The translations under genes and the position numbers were made by a program. Source: an uncultured Dehalococcoidia bacterium (GTDB taxonomy: Bacteria; Chloroflexota; Dehalococcoidia; Tepidiformales; Tepidiformaceae). From it: 64,000 bases of DNA. Below are positions 54,867 through 63,736 of this stretch, piece by piece. The stretch is from assembly GCA_938015525.1 (NCBI GenBank), contig CALLPC010000021.1, positions 29,010-93,009 of the forward strand. The letters are read 5' to 3'. How positions within the stretch are numbered: position 1 is the stretch's first letter; every line of letters begins with the position of its first letter. The notes under the pieces are model-generated. The model saw only the letters and a program-made list of their open reading frames with translations, searched no databases and had not been told where the DNA came from.

Positions 54867-55807
54867 GCCGGTGCCTCGGCCCGTGGCAGCGACCGCGCGC
54901 CGGCAGCCGCCCGGTAGGGTTCATAGAAGCCGAGCGCCGCACCCGCACTCAACACCCCCCAGATGCACCCCGCCACCGCCGTGTGGGTCACCGTCAACGG
55001 GTCCGGGAACGTGTACCAGACGTTGAGCGCACCGACGAGCACCTGGGCCGCGTACAGCGCCCCGAGTGCCAGTGCGTATGGCTTCGCCCACGGCAGACCA
55101 CCCCGACGGCGCCACGCCGTGACCAGTGCCGGTAGCACGAGAAACACGAACCCCCCAGCAAGATACCGGTGCAGCATATGCGTGACTTCCTGGCTGTCCG
55201 CCGCCGGGAGCACCCCACCGTTGCAGAGCGGCCAGCCCGAGCACGCAGTCGCAGCGCCGCTCTCCGCCATGTAGCCGCCAACCCAAAAGGTCACCGCGAG
55301 CCACCCCAGCCCGGCCAGCGCCCACCCCGCAGGCACCCGCCCGGCCCCCCGCGTCCGCTCGAAAAACCCGCGATGCCGCTCATCCTCCATCCACATCCCC
55401 ACCGCCACCACCACGATGCAGGAAAGGACCACCATCGCCGTCACCAGGTGCGTGGCCACGACCTCCGGTGGAAGCTCACGCACCACGGTGATCGCACCGA
55501 GAAGCCCCTGGAACCCGACCAGCGGTACCGTCGCCGTCGCCAGCCAGGCCACCAGCGGAACGTGACGGTAGTACTTCCACGCCAGCGCCGCCACGGCGAT
55601 GACCAGCACCCCGACCACCGACGCGACGAACCGGTGCGAGAACTCGATCCACGCCTCCTGGTGCCCCGGCGGAATCGCCTGCCCGTGACACAGCGGCCAG
55701 TCCGGGCAGCCGAGCCCTGAGCCCGTGGCTCGGACGAAGGCCCCGACCCCAATGAGAACGACGGTGAGAATCGCAGTAAGAATGGCGAGGCGCTGCGCGA
55801 CGATCAT
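54863..55807 (-). CDS. ctaA: Haem A synthase (CtaA/Cox15)
   Basis: Oxidises haem O to haem A. 314 residues with eight helices; GAFVRATGSGLGCPDWPLCHGQ in the first loop and ACSGWPLCNGGVLP in the mirror loop carry Cys pairs, and His residues are in EFSHRFVASVVG, VATHLVTAMVV, HMLHRYLAGG and VTHTAVAGCIWG. Cys pairs in both loops are typical for CtaA of Gram-positives and Chloroflexota. It overlaps ctaB by four bases and begins the haem A unit upstream of ctaC. Confidence 0.95.
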   Translation of the reverse strand: MIVAQRLAILTAILTVVLIGVGAFVRATGSGLGCPDWPLCHGQAIPPGHQEAWIEFSHRFVASVVGVLVIAVAALAWKYYRHVPLVAWLATATVPLVGFQGLLGAITVVRELPPEVVATHLVTAMVVLSCIVVVAVGMWMEDERHRGFFERTRGAGRVPAGWALAGLGWLAVTFWVGGYMAESGAATACSGWPLCNGGVLPAADSQEVTHMLHRYLAGGFVFLVLPALVTAWRRRGGLPWAKPYALALGALYAAQVLVGALNVWYTFPDPLTVTHTAVAGCIWGVLSAGAALGFYEPYRAAAGARSLPRAEAPA

Positions 55808-56003
55808 GCCCTGCTATTCAGCCTTTCCTGGCGGCATGGCCAGCCCCGGACTCTGCTCCCAGCAGGCGGTCCCGCGCCTGCGTTTCCCCGTGCCATCAGC
55901 GTGCCATCGTGAACGATGCTCGCGCAAGCGACCCCCGTACGATGCGCCCCGCGACGCCGCAAAAGCCCACCCCCCGGCGCTCTCCGTTCGTTCCAGCGTC
56001 GGA

Positions 56004-56972
56004 CTAGAACCCCTGCGTCCCGTCCAGCCAGCGCAGCCCATCCACCAGCACCCCCGCCACCGCGAGCTCCCAGTGCACATGTGGCCCGCTCGAAAGCCCG
56101 GTCGACCCGACCCGCCCAATGACCTCCCCGCGCCGGACGGACCGCCCAACCTCGACGCTCCGCTCCGACAGGTGCCCGTAGCACGAGAGCACACCCCCGC
56201 CGTGGTCAACGACCACCAAATTCCCCCGGACCAGCGTGAGCTCCGACATGACGACCGTCCCGTGATTCGTGGTCCGCACCGGCGTCCCCGGCGGCGCCGC
56301 GATGTCCGTGCCCCCATGGTGCCCGGTCCGCGGCCCCCCATTGAACGACCGCTGCTCGCCGAAATACCCGCTCACCCAGGCGTCGCCGCCCAGCTCGACC
56401 GGGATGACGAACGGCAGCTCCCATTGCCGCGGCGTCACCCTCGCATAGAGCGCATCCAGCCGCGGCTGTTCCGGCTCGAGCGGTGGCCCCTCAGGCGGCG
56501 GCGCGTCCGGGTCCGGGGGCGGCAGCCAGATGTCGTCCCAGGTCCACGGTGTCTCCCGCACCGTTATCGGCTCAGCAAACCGGAACGTCCCTCCCACCGC
56601 GTCGCTGGCCGCGACCTCGAGCACCGCAGGCCCGGGCGGGTCCGCGACGCCGAAGCCGACGAACCCCTCCACGCCTCGCGGCCCCGGGCTTAGCGGCGAA
56701 ACCCGCCCGAAGACCCGGGCCGTCGCGGCTGTCGCATGGTCCACCGCGAGATAGACTGCACCGCCCTGGAACGGCGTCCGGAACGAGACCCGGATGACCG
56801 GCCGCGGCCCATCCGTCCCGACACCCGGCACCGCCAGCCGGTGCGGCAGCGCGCCCTGCGACGCTATCGCCCTGCCTCGCCCGTCGGCGGCCCGCGCCAG
56901 CCCGCCCAGGATTGCGCCCGGCCCGGCCATGCTTAGCCCAAGCGCCGCCAGGAATCGCCGCCGCGTCGCCAT
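56004..56972 (-). CDS. Tat-exported M23-family metallopeptidase
   Basis: 322 residues. The N-terminus MATRRRFLAALGLSMAGPG holds a twin-arginine RRxFL motif followed by a hydrophobic stretch and AxA-like cleavage, so export by Tat. The C-terminal LytM domain has HHGGTDIAAPPGTPV (zinc His and Asp), GHLSERSVEVGRSV and GPHVHWELAVAG (HxH). A beta-rich region (40-190) precedes it. M23 enzymes cut peptidoglycan cross-bridges or glycylglycine bonds; whether this lineage has peptidoglycan is uncertain. Substrate unproven. Confidence 0.88.
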   Translation of the reverse strand: MATRRRFLAALGLSMAGPGAILGGLARAADGRGRAIASQGALPHRLAVPGVGTDGPRPVIRVSFRTPFQGGAVYLAVDHATAATARVFGRVSPLSPGPRGVEGFVGFGVADPPGPAVLEVAASDAVGGTFRFAEPITVRETPWTWDDIWLPPPDPDAPPPEGPPLEPEQPRLDALYARVTPRQWELPFVIPVELGGDAWVSGYFGEQRSFNGGPRTGHHGGTDIAAPPGTPVRTTNHGTVVMSELTLVRGNLVVVDHGGGVLSCYGHLSERSVEVGRSVRRGEVIGRVGSTGLSSGPHVHWELAVAGVLVDGLRWLDGTQGF

Positions 56973-57028
56973 GCGGAGAGGCTACCTGCCCTCGCCCCCG
57001 CCGTCATCATCTGCCGGCAACGTGCCCG

Positions 57029-57601
57029 TTACCGGGTTGTATCGATGGGCCCCAGCGCACGCCGCGCCGCGTCCCGCGCCCCATCGACCACCGCCAGCAG
57101 CCGCGCCGGCTGCGGAATGCCCCGCAGCACGAAATTCTGCACCACGCCGGCCGTCTGGCACTGCACGTCGCCAAAATCGAACACCGTCGGCAGGACACCC
57201 TGCCGCTCGACTCGCAGGTCCTCCACATCCACCAGGTCCGTCGAGGCCATCTGATGGTGGAACCAGTGCCGCTTCAGCGAATCGACGAGCCGCTGGTTCG
57301 TGACTACCCAGATGTCGTTCTGGTACCGGTACCAGGCGAAGTAACCGCGCACAGCCCAGTACGCGGCCCAGGCCGCAATCACGGCCCCGCTCAGCAGCCC
57401 GGGCAGCCCGCGAAATCCGTACGTCATCGCCACCGCAGCGATAGCAACGACGGCGCCGCCTGCTCCTGCGAATACGTTCCGCGCCATCTTCAGGCTGAAG
57501 TACAGCCAGTGGCGCCGCACGAACGCCAGGACCGTCTCGCCCGGCTGGAGCGCAAACGGGAGCTTCCTCGGAGCCGAACCGCGGCCCATGCCGCCCGCCA
57601 T
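57029..57601 (-). CDS. Membrane protein with bacterial PH-like domain
   Basis: 190 residues. Two helices (about 42-62 and 66-88) are followed by WYRYQNDIWVVTNQRLVDSLKRHW, the sequence typical of bPH2/YdbT-type domains (strand, then T-N-x-R-hydrophobic), and a beta-sheet-ending helix (ARLLAVVDGARDAARRAL). The start ATG has one base to the MaoC-like gene stop. Function unknown; these proteins are often envelope associated. Confidence 0.8.
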   Translation of the reverse strand: MAGGMGRGSAPRKLPFALQPGETVLAFVRRHWLYFSLKMARNVFAGAGGAVVAIAAVAMTYGFRGLPGLLSGAVIAAWAAYWAVRGYFAWYRYQNDIWVVTNQRLVDSLKRHWFHHQMASTDLVDVEDLRVERQGVLPTVFDFGDVQCQTAGVVQNFVLRGIPQPARLLAVVDGARDAARRALGPIDTTR

Positions 57602-57602
57602 C

Positions 57603-58082
57603 CTACCCCGCCGAAGGCCGCTTCGGCACCATCACCTTCCGCCGGAAGTAGCACACCTCTTCGCCCCGCTGGTTGAACCCCCTCGTCTCCACCGTCACGA
57701 TTCCCCGCGTCCCGTCTGAAGTCTCCTTCTTCTCCAGCACGGTCGTTTCCGCCCGGATCGTGTCGCCGTGAAAGGTCGGTTTCAGGTGCTTCAGGCTCTC
57801 GACCTCCAGGTTGGCGATCGCCTTCCCCGAGACGTCGGGCACGCTCATCCCCAGCACGAGCGAATAGACGAGATTCCCCACCACGACGTTCTGCTTGAAG
57901 TGCGTCTCCTCCTCCGCGTACCACCGGTCGCTGTGTAGCGGGTGGTGGTTCATCGTGATGTCGCAAAAGAGGTGGTCCATCGCCTCCGTAATCGTTTTGC
58001 CCGGCCAGTGCTTATAAACATCGCCGACTTCGAAGTCCTCGTAGTACCGCCCGAACTTCTCCCTGCCGTCGTGCACAGTCAT
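57603..58082 (-). CDS. MaoC-like hot-dog protein, possible acyl-CoA hydratase
   Basis: 159 residues of single hot-dog fold: GRYYEDFEVGDVYKHWPGKTITEAMDHLF, then DITMNHHPLHSDRWYAEE. The MaoC catalytic motif is normally D-x-N-P-x-H; here the position of Asp appears as Asn45 with His50 kept (MNHHPLH). Similar text is found in mesaconyl-CoA hydratase-like and (R)-enoyl-CoA hydratase groups. It lies 48 bases downstream of an acyl-CoA dehydrogenase gene, supporting a hydration step after dehydrogenation. Substrate unknown. Confidence 0.85.
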   Translation of the reverse strand: MTVHDGREKFGRYYEDFEVGDVYKHWPGKTITEAMDHLFCDITMNHHPLHSDRWYAEEETHFKQNVVVGNLVYSLVLGMSVPDVSGKAIANLEVESLKHLKPTFHGDTIRAETTVLEKKETSDGTRGIVTVETRGFNQRGEEVCYFRRKVMVPKRPSAG

Positions 58083-58130
58083 ACCTGCTCTCCCTTCGTG
58101 GTCCGAGTCGTGCCGGTTGCCCGGGAAGGG

Positions 58131-59303
58131 CTACACCGGGTAGTCCTTCACGATGTTCCGCGCGATGACCAGCTTTTGGATATCGCTCGTCCCCTCGGCG
58201 ATGACCATCAGCGGTGCGTCCCGGTAGTACCGCTCGAGCGGCAGCTCTTTGCTGTACCCGAGCCCGCCGTGAATCCGCATCGCATCGAGCACGCACTCCT
58301 GCGCGATCTCGGTCGCGAACAGCTTCGCCATCCCTGCGTCGAGGTCGCTTCGCGCGCCCGAGTCTTTCTTCCGCGCCGCATCCAGCGTCAGCAGCCGGGC
58401 CGCCCGGATTTTCGTGATCATCTCCGCCAGCCGCAGCTGCTGAGCCTGGTGCTCGAAAATCGGCTTCCCGAACGCCTCCCGTTTCTGCGCATACCGGATC
58501 GCGTCGTCGAACGCAGCCTGCGCCACGCCCACGCCCCGGGCCGCTACGTTGATCCGCCCGACCTCGAGCGCGCTCATCACGTGCTGGAAACCCTGGCCTT
58601 CCTTCCCCCCCAGAACCTGCGAGGCCGGCACCCGTGCGTCGTCGAACGTCAGCTCCGTCGTCTCCACGCCCTTGTAGCCGAGCTTCTCCAGCTTCCGCCC
58701 CGGCGCGAACCCCGGCGTCCCGGCATCCACCAGGAAGGCCGTAATCCCCCGGTGCCGCGGCTGCGCCTCCGGGTCCGTCTTCGTCAACACCAGGTAGACG
58801 CCCGCCCGCTGGCCGTTCGTCACCCACATCTTCTGGCCATTGATGAGGTAATCGTCACCATCACGCCGCGCCGTCGTTTTGATCGCCTGCGCGTCCGAAC
58901 CCGCGTCCGGCTCGGTGATGCTCAGGGCGCAGCGAATCTCCGGCTCGACCATTCGCGGCAGGTACTTCTGCTTCTGCTCCTCGGTCCCGTATTCGCTAAT
59001 CGCGTACCCCACCAGCACGTGCGTGTTGATGATCCCCGCAAGGCTCATCCACCCCCGCGCCAGCTCCATGCACACGCCCGCGTAGCATTCGAACGTCAGG
59101 TCCAGCCCGCCGTACTTCTCCGGGATCTTGATCCCGAAGAGCCCCATCTCCGACATCCCCTTCACCAGCGGCTCGGGGAATTCATCCGCGTGCTCATACT
59201 GGCTCGCGACCGGCTTCACCTCCCGGTCCACCCATACCCCGACGTTCGTCACGATCTCCCGCGCAATCGGGTCGGCGATGTCAGCTGCGTAGTCCCTTGC
59301 CAT
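58131..59303 (-). CDS. Acyl-CoA dehydrogenase
   Basis: FAD enzyme that makes an alpha-beta double bond in acyl-CoA, passing electrons to ETF. 390 residues with ISEYGTEEQKQKYLP, ALSITEPDAGSDAQAIKTTA (FAD/substrate loop), WVTNGQRAGVYLVLT, RINVAARGVGVAQAAFDDA, MRIHGGLGYSKELPLERYYRD and the Glu motif VIAEGTSDIQKLVIA. All family landmarks are intact. Next gene is the MaoC-like protein. Chain specificity cannot be told; methylsuccinyl-CoA or short acyls would fit the nearby carboxylase/reductase. Confidence 0.93.
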   Translation of the reverse strand: MARDYAADIADPIAREIVTNVGVWVDREVKPVASQYEHADEFPEPLVKGMSEMGLFGIKIPEKYGGLDLTFECYAGVCMELARGWMSLAGIINTHVLVGYAISEYGTEEQKQKYLPRMVEPEIRCALSITEPDAGSDAQAIKTTARRDGDDYLINGQKMWVTNGQRAGVYLVLTKTDPEAQPRHRGITAFLVDAGTPGFAPGRKLEKLGYKGVETTELTFDDARVPASQVLGGKEGQGFQHVMSALEVGRINVAARGVGVAQAAFDDAIRYAQKREAFGKPIFEHQAQQLRLAEMITKIRAARLLTLDAARKKDSGARSDLDAGMAKLFATEIAQECVLDAMRIHGGLGYSKELPLERYYRDAPLMVIAEGTSDIQKLVIARNIVKDYPV

Positions 59304-59340
59304 GCAACAGTCCTGTTGGAATGCGTGTGCGCGAAGTATC

Positions 59341-59359
59341 CCTTACTAGCCTGCTAAGG
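59341..59359. promoter_or_regulatory. Imperfect 19-base palindrome, operator candidate
   Basis: CCTTACTAGCCTGCTAAGG pairs at 14 of 18 positions about its centre, arms CCTTA/TAAGG. It lies in the divergent gap between the acyl-CoA dehydrogenase and an MFS gene, where acyl-CoA-responsive TetR-type operators are common. No regulator gene is adjacent. Confidence 0.3.
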
Positions 59360-59394
59360 ACGATGCGCGCGCCCACGCCCGCACGGCAACCCGT

Positions 59395-59461
59395 TAGAAT
59401 TGCGCGAATGAACGGCAGCCGAACCCCCCTCGGATTCCCGGTGAGCACTCCCCGTGGCTGA
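59395..59461 (+). promoter_or_regulatory. Leaderless promoter plus possible 17-residue leader peptide
   Basis: TAGAAT (59395-59400) ends seven bases before an ATG at 59408 that opens a frame of 17 codons (MNGSRTPLGFPVSTPRG) and stops at 59461, inside the next gene. The MFS start GTG (59454) overlaps this frame's end by eight bases. It could be a coupled leader peptide. Confidence 0.35.
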
Positions 59462-60794
59462 GTTCCGCCCCATCCCCGCGATGCCCGGCCGCCAGCGCGG
59501 TCCATCCCTCCGCGCGGCGCTCGTCGTTTTCGACAACCGCCACTACCGGCTGCTCTGGCTCTCTTCCCTCTTCTCATTCACCGGCATGCAGATGCAGATG
59601 GTCGCCCGGGCTCTCCTCGCGTGGAAGCTCACCGGCTCCTTTGGCGCCGTCGGCCTCATCTCCCTGTCATTCGGCCTGCCCATGCTCCTCTTCTCCCTCG
59701 TCGGCGGCTCCCTCGCCGACCGCTTCGAAAAACGAAATCTCACCCTTGCGTCGCAGCTCGCCACCGGCACGCTCGCGCTCATCAACGCCCTCATGCTCGT
59801 TACCGGTACGATCACCATCGGCTGGCTCTTCGTCCTCGGCCTCGGCGGCGGCACGGCGATGGCCCTCGGCATGCCCGCCCGCATGCCCCTCATGGTCTAC
59901 CTGGTCGGACCGCAAAACCTCATGGCTGCGATGGCGATGTCCAACGCCGCCATGAACGCCACCCGCCTCTTCGGACCCGCCGTTGCCGGCGCGATGGCCG
60001 CCGCCTGGAGCCTCGAATCCGTGTACTTCACGCAGTCAGCCCTGTACGGCATCGCCTTCCTCGCCCTCCTCGGCATCCCCACGGGGCTCGGCGGCACGAT
60101 GCCGCACCCCGGCACTGCACGCCAGGGCATGTGGCGTGAAATCGGGGACGGCCTCCGCTACGTCCTTTCAGACCCCCGCCTCCGCACCCTCAACCTGATG
60201 ATGTTCACCGTCGCCTTCTTCGTGATGCCGTACGTCATGCTCCTCGCCGGCTTCGTCCAGGAAGACCTCGGCAAAGGCGAACGCGAATACGGCCTTCTCC
60301 AGTCCGTGTCCGGCGTCGGCGCCCTCATCGCCTCCCTCGTCATCGCCTCTCTCACCGAATTCGACCGCAAAGCCCTCCTCCAGTGGGCCGCCGGCATCGT
60401 TGGCGGTGCCGGGCTCGTCGCGCTCGCAGCCGGCTCGCAGGCCTTCGGCTTCGCAGGAGCCCTCGCCGCCACCCTCGTCCTGGGTCTCGCCCTCACCGCT
60501 TACCAGACCATCAACAGCACCCTCACCATGGAAGCGGCACGCCCGGAGTTCTACGGCCGGGTGATGAGCATCAACATGCTCAGCTTCAGCGCCATGCCGC
60601 TCATGGCCTGGCCGCTCGGCCAGCTCGCCGACGCCATCGGCGCGCGCGCCATGTTCACCGGCCAGGGCCTCTTCGTCGCTGCCTTCCTCGCTGTCATGGC
60701 GCTGCTTCAGCCCCGCCACATCTTCGGACGCGCCATTGCGGATGTCCCGGCCGACCAGCCCCGCCCCTCGCCGGGGCCCGCCCTCGGCAGCTGA
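59454..60794 (+). CDS. MFS transporter, MFS_3-like
   Basis: 446 residues, about 12 helices. It starts LRAALVVFDNRHYRLLWLSSLFSF and has VGGSLADRFEKRNLTLASQLA as motif A, with GMPARMPLMVYLVGPQNLM and TAYQTINSTLTMEAA like the exporter at 18309. Frame upstream is closed at 59442, so the GTG at 59454 is the first possible start. Substrate unknown. The divergent acyl-CoA dehydrogenase hints at an acyl or lipid compound, weakly. Confidence 0.87.
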   Translation: MAEFRPIPAMPGRQRGPSLRAALVVFDNRHYRLLWLSSLFSFTGMQMQMVARALLAWKLTGSFGAVGLISLSFGLPMLLFSLVGGSLADRFEKRNLTLASQLATGTLALINALMLVTGTITIGWLFVLGLGGGTAMALGMPARMPLMVYLVGPQNLMAAMAMSNAAMNATRLFGPAVAGAMAAAWSLESVYFTQSALYGIAFLALLGIPTGLGGTMPHPGTARQGMWREIGDGLRYVLSDPRLRTLNLMMFTVAFFVMPYVMLLAGFVQEDLGKGEREYGLLQSVSGVGALIASLVIASLTEFDRKALLQWAAGIVGGAGLVALAAGSQAFGFAGALAATLVLGLALTAYQTINSTLTMEAARPEFYGRVMSINMLSFSAMPLMAWPLGQLADAIGARAMFTGQGLFVAAFLAVMALLQPRHIFGRAIADVPADQPRPSPGPALGS

Positions 60795-60813
60795 GCCCTT
60801 CCCCCTAAACAGA

Positions 60814-60841
60814 GCACCCGGCCGCACCTGCAGCCGGGTGC
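60814..60841. terminator. Hairpin terminator between convergent MFS and ccr genes
   Basis: A 9-bp perfect stem GCACCCGGC/GCCGGGTGC with a 10-base loop, 19 bases after the MFS stop and 41 after the carboxylase/reductase stop. A second weaker CCCT/AGGG stem with a T-run on the minus strand follows nearer the ccr stop (about 60854-60874). Confidence 0.65.
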
Positions 60842-60882
60842 CCGCGGCGAGCATCCCTTGCCCGCCAGGGAAAAACCGGGAC

Positions 60883-62145
60883 TCAAGCCCCCTTGAGTGT
60901 CTTCAATCCCTCCCGCGGCGCACCCACGAGAATCGCCATATTCCCGTCCGGGTGCCGGTTCTCGTACATCAGCTGGTGACAGAGGCCCGTGTCTTCGAAC
61001 CTGAAGACCCTCGAAAGGCACGGGTCGATCTTCCCCGCCACGACGAGGTCGTTGAACGCGTACGACTGCTCGTCGTTCGCAAAGTGTGAGCCCTGCAGCC
61101 GCTTTTGGCGCATCCACAGGTAGCGCAGGTCAACGTCCGCGTTATACCCGGTCGTCCCGGCGCAGATGACGACCATCCCGCCCGTGTCGCAGACGAACAT
61201 CGAGGTCGGGATCGTGTCCTGCCCGGGGTGCTCGAACACGATGCGCGGGTTCTTCCGCTCGCCGAGAACATCCCAAATCGCCTTCCCGAACGCCCGCGCG
61301 CCAGCCGTGAACCGCGCCATCGCCTCGTTGTCCTGCCAGTCCGGGAGCCGGCCCCAGTGGTCGAAGTTCTTCCGGTTGATACACCCGACCGCGCCCAGCC
61401 GCATACAGAAATCGAACTTCGATTCGCTCGAAACCACCGCAACGGGCTTCGCGCCGACCTGCGCCGCCAGCTGGATCGCCATCGAGCCTAGGCCGCCGGC
61501 CCCGCCCCAGACCAGCACCACGTCCCCCTCCTTGACCGTATGCGGCGGCCAGCCGAAGAGCATCCGGTACGCTGTCGCGCCGACGAGCGTCGGTGCCGCC
61601 GCCTCCTCCCACGTGAGATGCGGCGCCTTCGGCATGCACTGGTGCGCCTGCACCCGCGTGAACTGCGCGAACGACCCCCACGTCGTCTCGTACCCCCAGA
61701 TGCGGTAACTCGGGTGGTACATCGGGTCGAGCCCCGCCGCAATCTCCGGCGCATGCACGTCCCACGTCCCGCAGTGGATGACGACCTCGTCGCCCACCTT
61801 CCAGTTCTTCACGTTCGAACCGACTGCCCAGATGATGCCCGAGGCATCGGAGCCGCCGATGTGGTGGTCCCACGGCTGGCCTTCCTTCTGCCGCGCGGCG
61901 ATGACGTCCACCGGGACACCCAGCCCTGCCCAGACGTTGTTGTAGTTCACCCCTGCGGCCATGACGAAGACCAGCACGTCGTCCGGGCCGGGTTCCGGCA
62001 CGTCGATCACCTCGACCTGGAACGCTTGCGCCGGCTGACCAAACCGGGACTGCCGGATCACCTGCGCATACATCTTCTTCGGCACATGGCCGAGCGGGGG
62101 CATCTCCCCAATCTCATAGAGGTCTTTCAGTACTTCCGTCGTCAT
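60883..62145 (-). CDS. ccr: Crotonyl-CoA carboxylase/reductase
   Basis: NADPH-driven reductive carboxylation of crotonyl-CoA to ethylmalonyl-CoA. The 420-residue medium-chain reductase fold has [97 protein letters not shown] (nucleotide loop) and [14 protein letters not shown], whose His is a known CO2-pocket residue. The long [11 protein letters not shown] and FEHPG text distinguishes Ccr from simple enoyl reductases. ATG at 62145 is taken. Together with the acyl-CoA dehydrogenase and MaoC-like genes, parts of an ethylmalonyl-CoA type route are possible. Confidence 0.92.
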   Translation of the reverse strand: MTTEVLKDLYEIGEMPPLGHVPKKMYAQVIRQSRFGQPAQAFQVEVIDVPEPGPDDVLVFVMAAGVNYNNVWAGLGVPVDVIAARQKEGQPWDHHIGGSDASGIIWAVGSNVKNWKVGDEVVIHCGTWDVHAPEIAAGLDPMYHPSYRIWGYETTWGSFAQFTRVQAHQCMPKAPHLTWEEAAAPTLVGATAYRMLFGWPPHTVKEGDVVLVWGGAGGLGSMAIQLAAQVGAKPVAVVSSESKFDFCMRLGAVGCINRKNFDHWGRLPDWQDNEAMARFTAGARAFGKAIWDVLGERKNPRIVFEHPGQDTIPTSMFVCDTGGMVVICAGTTGYNADVDLRYLWMRQKRLQGSHFANDEQSYAFNDLVVAGKIDPCLSRVFRFEDTGLCHQLMYENRHPDGNMAILVGAPREGLKTLKGA

Positions 62146-62299
62146 CCCTGGCTCCTCGGGCAGGCCTCGCGGCCCGTCCCTTCGCGGGTCTGGCACCGGT
62201 CCGCGGGCCGAATGGCCCTAATGCTAGCCGATCGCCATCGACGGGTAAACGGAGATTGCGCCGGAGCCATAGACGGAGCATATACGACAGGGATTTCGC

Positions 62300-63373
62300 C
62301 TATGCCAGCCGCACCTCCGTCCCGTCCCGCGCGCTCCGGTAGCAGGCATCCACTACCCGGTGCGCCGCCAGCGCCGTCCGAAAATCCGGAAAGGCCGCCC
62401 GCCGCTCCGCGGCGCATCTCAGGAACGCCACGTCCTCCATCATCCCTGCCCGGGCAAGCTCGGCCGTCGCCTCGTCCAGCCCGGCCACCTGCACATACCG
62501 CTCGAACACCTCCTCCGTGCCGAGCTCCCGCAACGGCCCGCTCCGGCCCTGTACCCGAATCGGCCCGAGGAAGTCGTGCTCGGTCGCAAAATACCCGCCC
62601 TCGAAAAACACCTCGAGGTAGCGGGTCGACGGCCGGTCATCCAGCCCGTGCCAGACCGACGTCAACGTCGTCTGGTGCCCACCCTCGTGTTCGAAGGTCA
62701 CCAGCGCCACGTCTTCGACTCCCGGGTGCCCCGGCGTCGCTTCGCGCGTGTGGCACCTCACCGCCGTCACGTCCCCGAACAGCCAGCGGAACACGTCCAC
62801 GTCGTGGATCGAGTGCTCGATCAGGGTCCCCCCGCCCGCCCGCTCGTGGTTCCCCCGCCACGTACTCCGGTAATGACCCCGGACGGGAAAAAACTGGTCG
62901 TCACGCAGGTGAGCCGTCAGCAGCACGCCGAGGCCCCCGTCCTTCATCATCTCCGCCAGCACCGTCAGCACCGGCGAATACCGGAGCACCAGCCCCACCT
63001 GGTTCACGACCCCCGCAGCCTCCACCGTCTCGACCATCTCCTCGACTTCGGCCAGCGTCCGCGCCAGCGGCTTCTCGCAAAACACGTCCAGGCCCCGCCG
63101 CGCCGCCTCCCGCACCAGTGCCGGGTGTTCTGCCGTTTCCGTGCAGACATACACGGCGGTCAACCCCGGGTAATCGAAGAGCTCCCCGGCATCCTCCGTC
63201 ACCAGCTCCGCCCCGACGATTGCACCAAAGGCCTCTGCCCGTGCCCGGTCCCGGTCGCAAACCGCCACGTACCGGGCCTCGACCGCCCCCGCCCGGATGG
63301 CACCTCGGAGGTTGCGCGAGTGGAAGCGGCCGATGTGGCCGCAGCCGATGAGTCCGACGACAGGAGCAGGCAC
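62300..63373 (-). CDS. Gfo/Idh/MocA-family oxidoreductase
   Basis: 357 residues with Rossmann start VVGLIGCGHIGRFHSRNLRGA, VFCEKPLARTLAEVEEMV (family EKP motif with catalytic Lys) and a C-terminal alpha/beta sheet domain (HSIHDVDVFRWLFGDV holds the D-x2-R/H catalytic pattern). GTG start. NAD(P)-dependent dehydrogenation of a sugar, inositol or similar cyclic polyol is the usual role; substrate unknown. It lies 154 bases upstream of ccr, same strand. Confidence 0.9.
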   Translation of the reverse strand: MPAPVVGLIGCGHIGRFHSRNLRGAIRAGAVEARYVAVCDRDRARAEAFGAIVGAELVTEDAGELFDYPGLTAVYVCTETAEHPALVREAARRGLDVFCEKPLARTLAEVEEMVETVEAAGVVNQVGLVLRYSPVLTVLAEMMKDGGLGVLLTAHLRDDQFFPVRGHYRSTWRGNHERAGGGTLIEHSIHDVDVFRWLFGDVTAVRCHTREATPGHPGVEDVALVTFEHEGGHQTTLTSVWHGLDDRPSTRYLEVFFEGGYFATEHDFLGPIRVQGRSGPLRELGTEEVFERYVQVAGLDEATAELARAGMMEDVAFLRCAAERRAAFPDFRTALAAHRVVDACYRSARDGTEVRLA

Positions 63374-63618
63374 GGGGGAATCCGCCTTGGCGAGTTTTCC
63401 GGCATTTTACGGCCCCCTTGCCGAATGCCGGTGAACGCGCGACCGCCGTGCCGCATGCTCTCCTCGCGGCCCCCGGCGGGGAGATCCACCTGGGGGCGCA
63501 AGTGACTCCCCGCCGGCGGCCGTTTCTCCTGTCCCCGCCCCGTACCTGGGAGCCGTACGACTCGCCTGCTCGGGGCGCCAATCAGGGGCCCCGAACGGTC
63601 GAACTCGGCCTCCTCCGG

Positions 63619-63647
63619 TTGCGCGTCCCGGCCCGCCGTCCGAAACT
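63619..63647 (+). promoter_or_regulatory. Possible promoter of tRNA-Asn
   Basis: TTGCGC (63619-63624), 17 bases, GAAACT (63642-63647). The -10 would lie only nine bases from the mature tRNA, so either processing is minimal or the real promoter is further up. Weak match. Apart from this, I see nothing in 63374-63655. Confidence 0.3.
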
Positions 63648-63655
63648 CAACGTGT

Positions 63656-63730
63656 TCCCCGGTAGCTCAACGGTAGAGCGCGCGGCTGTTAACCGCTAGG
63701 TTCGAGGTTCGAATCCTCGTCGGGGAGCCA
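63656..63730 (+). tRNA. tRNA-Asn (GTT)
   Basis: Acceptor TCCCCGG with TCGGGGA (one G-T pair), D-arm GCTC/GAGC, anticodon loop CTGTTAA (anticodon GTT), T-arm GAGG-TTCGAAT-CCTC, discriminator G and encoded CCA. 75 bases. Confidence 0.94.
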
Positions 63731-63736
63731 CCCTGC

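Noticed and set aside
55808..56003. Hidden gene between ctaA and the M23 peptidase
   Set aside because: Short frames exist on both strands but all lack ribosome sites and recognisable text; nothing supported in these 196 bases.
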